A stretch of DNA of 41,405 nt from CAZVIJ01 sp964626735. GTDB taxonomy: Bacteria > Patescibacteriota > Dojkabacteria > JAOAGR01. The stretch covers positions 1 through 41,405 of the forward strand of contig CAZVIJ010000009.1 of NCBI GenBank assembly GCA_964626735.1. The letters are read 5' to 3'. The notes under the pieces are model-generated. The model saw nothing but the letters and a program-made list of their open reading frames with translations. It ran no database searches and had not been told where the DNA came from. A program made the translations under genes and the position numbers. Of this stretch, positions 1 through 7,546 are shown piece after piece. How positions within the stretch are numbered: the stretch's first letter is position 1; each line of letters opens with the position of its first letter.

Positions 1-54
1 TTCGATTCGATGTGGCCATTCTGCGGGGTAATTGAAACGTCGAGGTTCGGCCAT
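1..54 (-). CDS. N-terminus of an unknown protein, cut by the window edge
   Basis: Only 18 codons lie inside the window. Reading on the minus strand from the ATG at 54 gives MAEPRRFNYPAEWPHRIE and the frame is still open at base 1. The start is supported by a TATAAT hexamer at 60-65 (minus) ending five bases before the ATG, the same arrangement seen at most genes here. No family can be recognised from this fragment. Confidence 0.5.
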   Translation of the reverse strand, partial: MAEPRRFNYPAEWPHRIE

Positions 55-59
55 TCCGG

Positions 60-65
60 ATTATA
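60..65 (-). promoter_or_regulatory. -10 box (TATAAT) of the edge gene
   Basis: TATAAT on the minus strand within the recurrent core GCTATAATCC, five bases before the ATG at 54. A start point 6-8 nt downstream would fall on the start codon, giving a leaderless mRNA. Confidence 0.55.
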
Positions 66-158
66 GCATTAAGAGTGTAGGAGCTCGGGAGGTGTGCAGA
101 ACCCCACATGTTTTCTGCATTAGTTACCCAATCAGAGCTAATAGGCTAACAGGTCGAT

Positions 159-192
159 CAGCATGACATACGTCATGCTGTCCCGATTCGGG
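159..192. repeat. Two adjacent hairpins in the intergenic region
   Basis: CAGCATGAC / GTCATGCTG (159-167 and 172-180) forms a perfect nine-pair stem with loop ATAC. It is followed at once by CCCGA-T-TCGGG (182-192). Neither has a long T run, so their role as terminators is uncertain. The 55-263 interval holds no convincing gene; it contains only these hairpins, the edge-gene promoter and the terminator next to the tRNA. Confidence 0.5.
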
Positions 193-234
193 TTTCGTGC
201 AGTTGCCTTATCGGCTTGTAGGCGGGGCAAATAG

Positions 235-260
235 AAAAATCCCCTGTGGGGATGTTTTTT
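235..260. terminator. Bidirectional rho-independent terminator beside tRNA-Arg
   Basis: Stem ATCCCC (239-244), loop TGT, stem GGGGAT (248-253). The A run at 235-239 supplies the U tract for the minus strand and the T run at 255-260 supplies one for the plus strand. On the minus strand it lies directly downstream of the tRNA gene, so it very probably ends that transcript. Confidence 0.8.
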
Positions 261-263
261 ATT

Positions 264-340
264 TGGCACGCCCTGAGGGATTCGAACCCCCAACCCTCTG
301 TTCCGAAGACAGATGCTCTATCCAGTTGAGCTAAGGGCGC
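264..340 (-). tRNA. tRNA-Arg (anticodon UCG)
   Basis: On the minus strand a complete cloverleaf can be drawn. The acceptor stem GCGCCCT pairs with AGGGCGT (G-U at the end). The D arm is GCTC/GAGC. The anticodon stem TCTGT/ACAGA encloses loop CTTCGGA, giving anticodon TCG. A GGGTT variable region follows, then T stem GGGGG/CCCTC with loop TTCGAAT. The discriminator is G and CCA is encoded in the DNA. It reads CGA (and possibly wobble) arginine codons. A terminator follows at 235-260. Confidence 0.97.
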
Positions 341-352
341 AAAATTTACCGA

Positions 353-419
353 AAACCGCGAGCTCCGCTCGCATAAATTAGGAGATTGCCGTTGCTCCGG
401 CAATCGCAAATTTTGCGTA
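353..419. repeat. Cluster of hairpins upstream of tRNA-Arg
   Basis: Three inverted repeats are packed in about 60 bases: GCGAGC/GCTCGC just after the tRNA start, GATTGCCG/CGGCAATC with loop TTGCTC (about 384-405), and CGCAAA/TTTTGCG (about 407-419). The rest of 341-555 shows no gene. The hairpins could mark a processed leader of the tRNA transcript or the end of an unannotated small RNA; neither can be decided from sequence alone. Confidence 0.4.
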
Positions 420-555
420 GGGCTAACGCATTGAGCGTCAGCACGGATAGCTTTCTCGTTTGCTTGCTTGCGCCCTAGATTCTACCACACTCCCCCCGCT
501 TTACGGAAATGCCCGGATCGTCAAGATATTATCAAGATTCTACGCTATGAGATGC

Positions 556-561
556 TATAAT
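556..561 (+). promoter_or_regulatory. -10 box (TATAAT) of the VanW-like gene
   Basis: TATAAT in the core GCTATAATCC, ending nine bases before the ATG at 571. It decides for the 571 start over the longer in-frame TTG (460) or ATG (547) starts, which lie upstream of or inside the promoter. Confidence 0.6.
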
Positions 562-570
562 CCAGAAGTT

Positions 571-1914
571 ATGCCAGTGCAGAGCAGTTCAACGTGGGAA
601 CAAGGTGGGCAGCGACCTGCTCACCCTGCTGTTGTCACGGCTGAACAAGGCAGGCAGTTTGTCTTCCCAAACGAACTTGTTGTAGACGATAAAGAATCGC
701 TCGTTGAACCTCGTGCTTCTGCTTACGATCCCGAACCTGCAGCCCAGGTATCGGCACGTGTTGATTGGCGTCATCGGCCGTCTGCAGCAACGCATCGCCC
801 TCTTGTTGCGTCGGGTCGTCCATCGAGAGCGACCGCTCCTTCACGCGAAGCACATAGAGGTGAACCCATTCGGATTCCCACTCTTCCGGCAATAGCGCTC
901 GTTTCCTTAGTGGCGATTATATTTGCAACGGGCGGTAAGCTTCCGCTTGATGCTTTAGAGTTTATTTTCCGGCATGGTACTCACTCGACCGTTATCGCCA
1001 TGCCTCCCGCGAATACGATCTCTGCAACAGCCGCTCCTGTCGCAACGGCGGTCGCTTCCGAGCCTGCATCATCGTCAGCGCCTAGTGTTCACGGTGAGGT
1101 TCCTAAGGTGGCTGGCGAAGTTCTCAACCCGTATCTAGAAACTCCCGGAATCGACTATTCCCATGACGAGTCGAGGCTTGCGTATATCGCGAACCAGCAA
1201 GAAAACATGAGGAGGACTATCGAGCGCATGAAGCAGTTTCCGGTCGGGGAGAATATTCCCGTTGAAGCCCTAACGGACAACCCGCTCGTTCTTGGCTATT
1301 CCACCGCATATTATCCTACGGGTAATGGAGTATATGAGCATAATGCAACGACGATGCTCCATATGTATAACGGTTTCCCGTTGCCTGCAGGAAAGACGAT
1401 TTCCTTTAGCCAAGCGATGGGGCTTGGCTATGTTCGCAATTGGATCACCGAGGTGCAGCTCCCGGGCGACGCGGAAGCGCATAAGCTTCTGATGGATGAC
1501 GGTTCCGGATGGATCGGCAACGATATCTGTCATCCGTTTTACGGCTCCTACTTGGCAGCACTAGCCGCTGGAATACCGATTTGGGGAACTCCGCATGGAT
1601 CGCATAATAATCCTTATGCGATCGATTACTACGATTCCTGGGTCGCCAGCAACGGCGCTGAATCTCCAATTATCGCAATCGAAACATCATCTGCGAAAGG
1701 CGAAAGTGCAATAGAAGGAACGGTGGCCAATGGAGATATTAAAATCGGCAACGATGATGAACATCCCCAACTCACCGAAAACTTGTATTTCATCACGACA
1801 GATTCCATTTACCCGGAACCGGCGAAAGGAGGGCAGGACGCCCACCATTTCCAGATGATCATCGCCCGCACCCCGTTCGTTTCAGATATTCTGGCTGCTG
1901 CCGTTAAAAAATAA
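571..1914 (+). CDS. Membrane-anchored VanW-like domain protein
   Basis: About 447 residues. A low-complexity cytoplasmic N-terminus is followed by one membrane segment at about residues 104-122, a Ser/Ala/Pro linker, and an extracytoplasmic C-terminal domain. In the latter, F-S-F-S-Q-A-M-G-L-G-Y followed by D-G-S-G-W-I-G-N-D-I-C and the later P-H-G-S-H-N-N-P-Y resemble the VanW-family core (F-S-F-N...G...G-G-G-I-C-Q-V-S...H-S). VanW domains occur in cell-envelope proteins, and their biochemical role is poorly known. The match is by eye and divergent (the glycine triplet is not intact). The start is set by the -10 box at 556-561; a longer TTG-started frame from 460 would run through that box. 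Confidence 0.6.
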   Translation: MPVQSSSTWEQGGQRPAHPAVVTAEQGRQFVFPNELVVDDKESLVEPRASAYDPEPAAQVSARVDWRHRPSAATHRPLVASGRPSRATAPSREAHRGEPIRIPTLPAIALVSLVAIIFATGGKLPLDALEFIFRHGTHSTVIAMPPANTISATAAPVATAVASEPASSSAPSVHGEVPKVAGEVLNPYLETPGIDYSHDESRLAYIANQQENMRRTIERMKQFPVGENIPVEALTDNPLVLGYSTAYYPTGNGVYEHNATTMLHMYNGFPLPAGKTISFSQAMGLGYVRNWITEVQLPGDAEAHKLLMDDGSGWIGNDICHPFYGSYLAALAAGIPIWGTPHGSHNNPYAIDYYDSWVASNGAESPIIAIETSSAKGESAIEGTVANGDIKIGNDDEHPQLTENLYFITTDSIYPEPAKGGQDAHHFQMIIARTPFVSDILAAAVKK

Positions 1915-1937
1915 TTTCAACGTGCTAAAGTTAATTC

Positions 1938-2438
1938 ATGGTTTCTCGCTCACCAGGACCAGTCCAGTACCGGCAAGGGGTGAGCGCGTGCGTGGTGGAC
2001 TCCGATAACAAATTCCTCCTCGTCCAGCCGCATCAGTACGATTACCATGAATGGAGCTTGGTTGGAGGCGGCGTCGACCCGGGAGAATCTGATCTTGAAG
2101 CCCTGCTCCGGGAAATCGAGGAAGAGCTGGGAATTCTCGAAGAACATATGCAGCTCGTTTGCGAAAAGCCGTATATCTGCCGCTATACATTCCCTGAACA
2201 TAAAATCGGCTCGATCTTCGGCGAGCCTGCATATATCGGGCAAATCAAAACGGTATATCTCCTGAAATTTATCGGGAGCAAGCAAGATATAACCCCCAAC
2301 GCGGAAGAAATTCGCGCCATTCATTGGGCACATCTAGCCGAACTGCCTCGAAAGCTTCGTTACGAAGCATACTGCAAAGTCGCCGAGGTATACGCATCTG
2401 AGCGGCTGATACCGAAATCGTGGCAGGAGACGCCGTGA
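1938..2438 (+). CDS. Nudix hydrolase
   Basis: 166 residues, a typical single-domain Nudix enzyme. The full box G-x5-E-x7-R-E-U-x-E-E-x-G-U is present at residues 44-66 (G44, E50, R58-E59, E62-E63, G65), so Mg-dependent hydrolysis of a nucleoside-diphosphate-linked substrate is expected. The box alone does not reveal the substrate; mutated-nucleotide cleansing and ADP-ribose-type substrates are both possible. The -10-like TAAAGT at 1926-1931 ends six bases before the ATG. The next gene's TATAAT begins directly after this gene's TGA stop, so each has its own promoter rather than sharing an operon. Confidence 0.9.
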   Translation: MVSRSPGPVQYRQGVSACVVDSDNKFLLVQPHQYDYHEWSLVGGGVDPGESDLEALLREIEEELGILEEHMQLVCEKPYICRYTFPEHKIGSIFGEPAYIGQIKTVYLLKFIGSKQDITPNAEEIRAIHWAHLAELPRKLRYEAYCKVAEVYASERLIPKSWQETP

Positions 2439-2444
2439 TATAAT
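2439..2444 (+). promoter_or_regulatory. -10 box (TATAAT) abutting a stop codon
   Basis: TATAAT starts on the base after the TGA stop of the Nudix gene (2436-2438) and ends 14 bases before the ATG at 2459. AAAGG just upstream of the ATG may act as a weak ribosome binding site. Confidence 0.6.
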
Positions 2445-2458
2445 CCCTTCCAAAGGTG

Positions 2459-3043
2459 ATGTTTAAACCTTCGGACATAAAACGCGTATTCAGGGAGAAC
2501 TTCAAAGATCGCCGGACCGGCCTTTACCACATTGCGCCACAGGATATCAGCGTGTTGATGCATATGAACGGGGCTTCGTATTTCGTTTCCTGCGTAAACT
2601 CGTTTTACCCCTTTAACCTATGGCTCTATCGCCTTGGCGTCGATGAATTGGCGAGCATCATGTATGACAGGGAATTTTTTACGGAGAGCGGACAATACCC
2701 CGAGATGGCTCATGATAATCCGTGGGAAGCGATCGAATATCTTCATTCCGCCTTGGTGCAAGTTCGAGCGAATCTCTCAATCGTTACCGGCGTATCCCAT
2801 ACAAGCCGAATGGAATTTTGGAAGGATGAGGGATACCAGAAAGATTCCATAACGCCCGGGAAGTATTTCTCGTTTCTATCGGAAAGTCCGTATATTCACT
2901 CCTTGAAAGGTTCACCGCTCCCTACCCTGAAACCCGATGACACCCTTGTTGTAACAGACGATAAGCCGGTCGGCCCAACCAAAGGGCAAGTGATATTCCA
3001 CCCCGCAATCTTTCTGCGCGGAATTCTCCCTACTGGTGAATAG
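2459..3043 (+). CDS. Hypothetical soluble protein (194 aa)
   Basis: No family recognised. The protein is soluble, mixed alpha/beta in composition and rich in aromatics, with motifs such as H-M-N-G-A-S-Y-F-V-S and a C-terminal V-I-F-H-P-A-I-F-L-R-G-I. There is no signal peptide or membrane segment. Start: ATG at 2459 (or GTG at 2456), 14 bases after TATAAT and close behind AAAGG. Its stop lies two bases from the convergent mscL stop. Coding is supported by length, by its own promoter and by the tight fit between neighbours. Confidence 0.7.
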   Translation: MFKPSDIKRVFRENFKDRRTGLYHIAPQDISVLMHMNGASYFVSCVNSFYPFNLWLYRLGVDELASIMYDREFFTESGQYPEMAHDNPWEAIEYLHSALVQVRANLSIVTGVSHTSRMEFWKDEGYQKDSITPGKYFSFLSESPYIHSLKGSPLPTLKPDDTLVVTDDKPVGPTKGQVIFHPAIFLRGILPTGE

Positions 3044-3045
3044 TC

Positions 3046-3522
3046 TTACTTCGAGGATTTCTTTTTCGATTTCTTCTTTCCCGTCGTTACGGGGGTAACT
3101 TCAGCGGTGCAGAATTTGCAGCGTTTTGCCTGCGAGGGTATCAAGCTCAAGCATTCGGGACATTCTCGCTCTTCCAGTTCGTCTTTCTTCCCCTTCTCCG
3201 ATTCTTTATCTTCTTTTTTCTTGATTCGCGCGAGGATTGCATTCGCGGGTTTCACGACCAGGAAGAATATCGCCGCAGCATTGATGAGGAAGGTCAGTAT
3301 CGCGTTGATAAAATCACCGTACATAAACGTGCTGTTGCGTACGGTAAACTCCAACCCGGAGAAGTTGCCTTTGGCGCCGACTGCACCGATCAACGGCGTT
3401 ATGATGTCTTTCACCAATGCGGTTACGACATTGTTGAACGCGGCTCCAACGACTACCGCAACTGCCAGGTCAAGTATATTTCCCCTGATGAGGAATGTTT
3501 TGAACTCTTCTAATATTTTCAC
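3046..3522 (-). CDS. mscL: Large-conductance mechanosensitive channel MscL with zinc-ribbon tail
   Basis: 158 residues. The N-terminal part is classical MscL: F-K-x-F-L-I-R-G-N-I-L-D-L-A-V-A-V-V-V-G-A-A-F (amphipathic helix and TM1) and F-I-N-A-I-L-T-F-L-I-N (TM2). The channel opens under membrane tension to release solutes during hypo-osmotic shock. The usual C-terminal helix is replaced by a charged stretch, then a four-cysteine ribbon (C121, C124, C135, C138) and a Lys/Ser tail. Start is GTG at 3522, with TAAAAT (3526-3531) or the overlapping TAAACT as -10. The ribbon probably sits in the cytoplasm, where it could assist assembly or sense a ligand; that is inference. Confidence 0.95.
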   Translation of the reverse strand: MKILEEFKTFLIRGNILDLAVAVVVGAAFNNVVTALVKDIITPLIGAVGAKGNFSGLEFTVRNSTFMYGDFINAILTFLINAAAIFFLVVKPANAILARIKKKEDKESEKGKKDELEERECPECLSLIPSQAKRCKFCTAEVTPVTTGKKKSKKKSSK

Positions 3523-3589
3523 GGTATTTTAGTTTACCTGAGGTTAACACGACTCCTAAAGAAATTACAAGCTACTCTATGGTGTAATT

Positions 3590-4087
3590 ATGGATATGCT
3601 ATTCAACATAAACTGGCATTCGATGTTCGTGCCTTCGAACTCGATCCTCGAAATGATCATTCGGGGAACGGCAACCTACCTCGCGCTCTTCTTGCTTTTG
3701 CGCGTCGTGCTTAAGCGGGAGACTGGCGGAACATCAATCACCGATGTACTCGTCATCGTCTTGCTTGCCGATGCAGCGCAAAACGCAATGGCCGGCGAAT
3801 ATACCTCGATCACGGAAGGCCTGACGCTCGTCGGCACCATCGTTTTTTGGAGCGCTTTTCTTGATTGGCTAAGCTTCAAGTCGAAATTCTTCGCGAACAT
3901 CATAAAGCCGGGAAAGCTGCTGCTCGTCCGGGACGGCGAACTCGTCTTGCGCAACATGAGGAAGGAACTTATCACCCACGAGGAACTTATGAGCGAGATA
4001 CGTCAAAACAATTGCGCGAGCATTAAAGAGGTGAAAGCCGCGTACATGGAACCGGACGGAAGGATAAGCGTCATCCTGAAGGAATAA
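3590..4087 (+). CDS. YetF/DUF421-type membrane protein
   Basis: 165 residues with about three hydrophobic helices in the first 90 residues, including Y-L-A-L-F-L-L-L-R-V-V-L-K-R and D-V-L-V-I-V-L-L-A-D-A. A cytoplasmic domain follows with K-P-G-K-L-L-L-V-R-D-G-E-L-V and M-R-K-E-L-I-T-H-E-E-L-M, which is the typical DUF421 order. The family's function is not established, but it is linked to membrane or spore properties in Firmicutes. The -10-like TATGGT at 3578-3583 ends six bases before the ATG, predicting a leaderless mRNA. Confidence 0.85.
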   Translation: MDMLFNINWHSMFVPSNSILEMIIRGTATYLALFLLLRVVLKRETGGTSITDVLVIVLLADAAQNAMAGEYTSITEGLTLVGTIVFWSAFLDWLSFKSKFFANIIKPGKLLLVRDGELVLRNMRKELITHEELMSEIRQNNCASIKEVKAAYMEPDGRISVILKE

Positions 4088-4123
4088 CGCTCTCCCCCAC
4101 AACCGAGCTTCATGCCAGACCGA

Positions 4124-6034
4124 TCAATCGTTACCCGGCACGCAACCCGCAAGCTTATGGGCAAATGTCTTCAAGCTCAGCTTTTCGCATAGCTCGTGCT
4201 TCTTTGCCTTAAGAAAGTAATCTCTCATTCTGTCGTTAAACCCGGGGTCGTCATCGTCCAATCCGAATGCCTGACCTAGTTGCCAGCCCCTGAGAATATC
4301 CCACGACGATTTGTTGGCTATGTCTTTGAGCATATCCTTCAGTTTCTGCTTTGCCTTATCGATACACTTGTCTCCCAATTCATCCTCGCCTACAAGGTAA
4401 GCGGCTTGCGCAGCTTCAACCAGATCCGTCAATGAGGCATCGGGATTTGCGAGCGTCGCCTCCGCTGAAGCAACGGCGCGATCATGAACTTCCTTCGACA
4501 TTTGGTCGTCGGAGTATTCGGTATCTTTATCTGATGCATGAGCAACCGGTATGAAATGTATCGAGTCGAGCGAAGGGAGCCAGGATGTCTTTGCCGGGAA
4601 CTTTTCCGGCAAGCAGATCGCGATACCATGCATCCACGTATAGTACCCGTTGTCGGGGAGCGCTTCATTCTTATCTTTATCAAGGAAATACACGAGCCCG
4701 TTCGTCGCCCTATTCGCCAACGTATGGCACAACTTCTTTCCGTCGATGACATTCGTCGTCTCCAATCGCTTAATGAACGCGGCTGCCGTTACGGCATCTC
4801 CGTCCTTGTAGGTAGCAGAACCTTGTACCGATGTCGCGAGGTCTGCTTTGATGCGGTCGTAGTCCTTGTCGAAAAATGCCGATTGCTGTTCGAGCGAGCT
4901 TTTGCTCGTTTCGTTGACGACTTTCATGCTTTCCTGGATGAAACGCTTATACGCATCTTTCATCTGCAGCGTCTTGAAGTTATCGATATATCCCATGCTA
5001 ACGTTGAATAGCGATCCGAAGTTCTCCACCTCGTGGTCATCGAGCAGCAAGCCGATATTCATCCTCAGCATCAACGGCTCAACCGCCTCATACGTCGTTC
5101 TTTTGAGCGTTGTGGACTTTACGGCGCTTGTCAAAGTCTCAACCGACCACTTCTGCGGGATGTACGTTCCTTGCGAGGTAATCTGCGAGACTACCAGGTT
5201 GTCAAAGCCGATCGGCAATGTCCTGTTTATTTCAAGGGTCTGACTGCCATCATCATAAAAGAGCGGATGGACGACGCCGAATTGGTAATTCGTATGGCTG
5301 GCAGCAGGTACTTTCTTAAGCAAGGCGCATTCCATGGGATCGAACGTATACTGCCGCGGCGAGCAGTATCGAGAAAGCTTCTTATCTTTTTCTATATCGT
5401 TTATGGTCTTTCCTCCGTCAAGGCTGAAGACGAGGTACATCGGCTTTTCGAAATTGTTGAAATTGGAATTTTCGAGCTCGACTTCCAATCCGTATCCCAA
5501 TTCGTCGCTGAGGAGCGGATGATCTTTTCCCGTCGGCATTGAAGTATAAGGAGACAGTATCGCTGCGGTTTCGCGACCGTAACCGTTAGGAGTAATCAAG
5601 TACGCCTCGATTTTGTCGTTCAATTTTACCGGAATCGAGGTCGCATCGTTCCAGAACGGTACGTTAACCGCTTGGTCAACGTTGATATCGGCGTACGTGT
5701 CGATTACGACGTTGCCGCGCTTAAGCTGACCGCCCGATTTTTTCGGTATGGAAACGCCTTGCGTATTTCCGATGCTCGAACCGCTGTACTGAACCGCGCC
5801 GGAAGGAGTAGGCGTCGGGTCTGCCATGAACTGGTTGAATTTCTTGATTGACCCTTTGGTAACGATCGATACGACCGCACAACACAGTACGAGGAGGACC
5901 AAGAATGCGATGCCAATGATTAGCCATATATTCATCTTCTTGCGTACCGGTGGAGTTGGAGGCGTTACTTTCGCGGAATCGTTCGGCGCTGCTGTTATAG
6001 CCGGTTGTTCGGTTTCGTTCATACGTTCACTCAT
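4124..6034 (-). CDS. Large single-anchor surface protein, unknown function
   Basis: 636 residues. A Thr/Pro-rich N-terminus precedes one strong membrane segment at about 35-58, which ends in a Cys-Cys pair (51-52). A Pro-Thr linker and a roughly 560-residue extracytoplasmic part follow, with no motif I recognise. The C-terminus is helical, with regular A-x-x-A-x-L patterns reminiscent of short helical repeats. Four or more cysteines in the outer part may form disulfides. TACTAT at 6040-6045 lies five bases before the ATG. The same P-rich/K-K/W/TM-with-CC anchor occurs in the small protein at 40710-41228. Confidence 0.75.
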   Translation of the reverse strand: MSERMNETEQPAITAAPNDSAKVTPPTPPVRKKMNIWLIIGIAFLVLLVLCCAVVSIVTKGSIKKFNQFMADPTPTPSGAVQYSGSSIGNTQGVSIPKKSGGQLKRGNVVIDTYADINVDQAVNVPFWNDATSIPVKLNDKIEAYLITPNGYGRETAAILSPYTSMPTGKDHPLLSDELGYGLEVELENSNFNNFEKPMYLVFSLDGGKTINDIEKDKKLSRYCSPRQYTFDPMECALLKKVPAASHTNYQFGVVHPLFYDDGSQTLEINRTLPIGFDNLVVSQITSQGTYIPQKWSVETLTSAVKSTTLKRTTYEAVEPLMLRMNIGLLLDDHEVENFGSLFNVSMGYIDNFKTLQMKDAYKRFIQESMKVVNETSKSSLEQQSAFFDKDYDRIKADLATSVQGSATYKDGDAVTAAAFIKRLETTNVIDGKKLCHTLANRATNGLVYFLDKDKNEALPDNGYYTWMHGIAICLPEKFPAKTSWLPSLDSIHFIPVAHASDKDTEYSDDQMSKEVHDRAVASAEATLANPDASLTDLVEAAQAAYLVGEDELGDKCIDKAKQKLKDMLKDIANKSSWDILRGWQLGQAFGLDDDDPGFNDRMRDYFLKAKKHELCEKLSLKTFAHKLAGCVPGND

Positions 6035-6076
6035 GCACCATAGTAAAGATATGAAAATTAAATGAAAAGATTGCGC

Positions 6077-6082
6077 TATAAT
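6077..6082 (+). promoter_or_regulatory. -10 box (TATAAT) deciding the 6089 start
   Basis: TATAAT in GCTATAATCC, six bases before the ATG at 6089. An in-frame ATG at 6062 lies upstream of the box and would place the promoter inside the coding sequence. Confidence 0.65.
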
Positions 6083-6088
6083 CCGCCT

Positions 6089-6775
6089 ATGGGTTTACGC
6101 ATAGATTCGAATCCCCTTGCTGCCGGATCAATTAAGGTTTTCGACCAAAGCGATTTCACGGTATTTTTCAGTGATCCCGCGAAGCGTCCGGAAAATTATT
6201 ACGTTAGTTGGCATACCGATAATCGCGGCGTTCAGGTGGCTGTCCAACAGCGATATATATGGAAACGAATTAACTGGGAGTATAGCGACCTTACCTGGTT
6301 GCTGCGGAATAACTTCGTGAAATCCCTTGATACCGGTCTTCGCGAACACGACGTCGATTTGCGGGGACCGATTCCCCAGGTAGCCAACGTGCTGTTATGG
6401 TCTTGTACTCCCTACTACCGCCAAACGCTTGAAGTAACCAATGCTCCTCGCCCTATCCGGTCAAAACCGAATGAGGCAAGTATGCGTGAAACAGTCGAAT
6501 CTAGGCTCGGGCTCATTATGCCCGACACGCAAGGCGTACGCTTTGGCTTTCCTGGACGTTCGATCGATTTCAAGTACCGGCAGCATCCCGCGGCCGAACT
6601 TTCGTTCCTATACGCCGGTCTGAATTGCGAAGTGCTCCATCTCATCAGCGGGACAGAAGCCATTACGGAAGAACGGATCGTATCGTTTATGGGAAGCATA
6701 CCTCAGGCTGCCGATACGTTCATGTGCGCCGTGCTGTACCATCAGGTGCCAGTCGATTCGACGGAAGATCAATAG
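6089..6775 (+). CDS. Hypothetical soluble protein (228 aa)
   Basis: No family recognised. There is no signal peptide or membrane helix; the protein is mixed alpha/beta with a tryptophan-rich middle. Segments such as G-V-R-F-G-F-P-G-R-S-I-D-F-K-Y and a helical C-terminus suggest a folded globular protein. The start is the ATG placed six bases after TATAAT. The longer frame from 6062 would add MKRLRYNPP, which merely translates the promoter. The stop overlaps the convergent winged-helix/Nudix gene by seven bases. Confidence 0.7.
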   Translation: MGLRIDSNPLAAGSIKVFDQSDFTVFFSDPAKRPENYYVSWHTDNRGVQVAVQQRYIWKRINWEYSDLTWLLRNNFVKSLDTGLREHDVDLRGPIPQVANVLLWSCTPYYRQTLEVTNAPRPIRSKPNEASMRETVESRLGLIMPDTQGVRFGFPGRSIDFKYRQHPAAELSFLYAGLNCEVLHLISGTEAITEERIVSFMGSIPQAADTFMCAVLYHQVPVDSTEDQ

Positions 6776-7464
6776 CCGCTTGCGGTATCCGAAACTTCGG
6801 ACATATACGGCACATCGCCGACGATCGCTTCGATGATATCTTCCACGTCGCCAAATCGATCTTGCAGCTTTGCGATCGTATCGAGATTCATCCAGGTATT
6901 TTTCCCTTCCGGGTGGTCTGCAATCAACTCGCCGTCGGTATCGGTAACTTTCACGATGAATAAAATCCTATCTTCAACCAGTTCGCCGTCGATGGTATCG
7001 AGCTTATGGGTAAATCCAAGTACCTTTGGAGTACCGGTCAGCCCGGTTTCTTTTTGAAGGCAGCGAAGCGCTGTCTGGGTAAAGGTTTCACCTTTTCTGA
7101 CCTTCATCGTATGGAAGCCCCGGTACCCGAAGTAAGGCTGTTTCGTTCGCTCATGAATGAGGAACTCGGGCTCCCCATCCGTGGTACGCATGCATACGAT
7201 AAGGACGCCGATTTTCGCCTGTCGTTCGAGGGAGGCCGTCTCCAAGTCGATTCTGCTCGCGAATTCTTTTCCATGCAGGGTTAGGCGATACAGCGATTCG
7301 TTCTTTTCGATCAGCCCCAAATCGACAAGTCGCTTGATATGGAAGTTGAAGTGGTCGTTGGTGATTTGCCACGTGTTGAGGTCGCTGAATCGGGCTTCTT
7401 TCTTGAAAATAAGGGTATTCAGGATTTCCGCCTGGATCGGGTGAATGTCTATTTCTAATTTCAT
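6769..7464 (-). CDS. Winged-helix/Nudix-like regulator with degenerate Nudix box
   Basis: 231 residues. Residues 1-70 form a winged-helix DNA-binding domain (I-Q-A-E-I-L-N-T-L-I-F, then N-F-H-I-K-R-L-V-D-L-G-L-I-E-K). A Nudix fold follows. The Nudix box keeps E126, R134, E139 and G141, but the leading Gly is M120, the Glu of R-E is C135, and the first Glu of E-E is K138, so catalysis is doubtful. In NrtR-type regulators a Nudix domain senses a nucleotide and a winged helix binds DNA; here the order is reversed. A paralogue with a better-preserved box is at 34882-35577. TAAAAT (7471-7476) ends six bases before the ATG, and a palindrome at 7501-7512 could be its operator. Confidence 0.8.
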   Translation of the reverse strand: MKLEIDIHPIQAEILNTLIFKKEARFSDLNTWQITNDHFNFHIKRLVDLGLIEKNESLYRLTLHGKEFASRIDLETASLERQAKIGVLIVCMRTTDGEPEFLIHERTKQPYFGYRGFHTMKVRKGETFTQTALRCLQKETGLTGTPKVLGFTHKLDTIDGELVEDRILFIVKVTDTDGELIADHPEGKNTWMNLDTIAKLQDRFGDVEDIIEAIVGDVPYMSEVSDTASGY

Positions 7465-7500
7465 GAGATGATTTTATCCCGTGCAACGGCGAAATCTAGT

Positions 7501-7512
7501 AAAGTGCACTTT
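7501..7512. promoter_or_regulatory. Perfect 12-bp palindrome upstream of the winged-helix/Nudix gene
   Basis: AAAGTGCACTTT lies 37 bases before the ATG at 7464, immediately upstream of the expected -35 region of the TAAAAT promoter. The position suits an operator, possibly autoregulatory. An imperfect stem (7520-7543, GGTTGCGCA/TGCACAACC) follows toward the stop of the next gene and may help end that transcript, though no U run is seen. Confidence 0.4.
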
Positions 7513-7546
7513 CGTCCACGGTTGCGCAGTGTAATGCACAACCGGT

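Noticed and set aside
173..409. Minus-strand frame covering the tRNA
   Set aside because: It translates the tRNA-Arg gene and its terminator.
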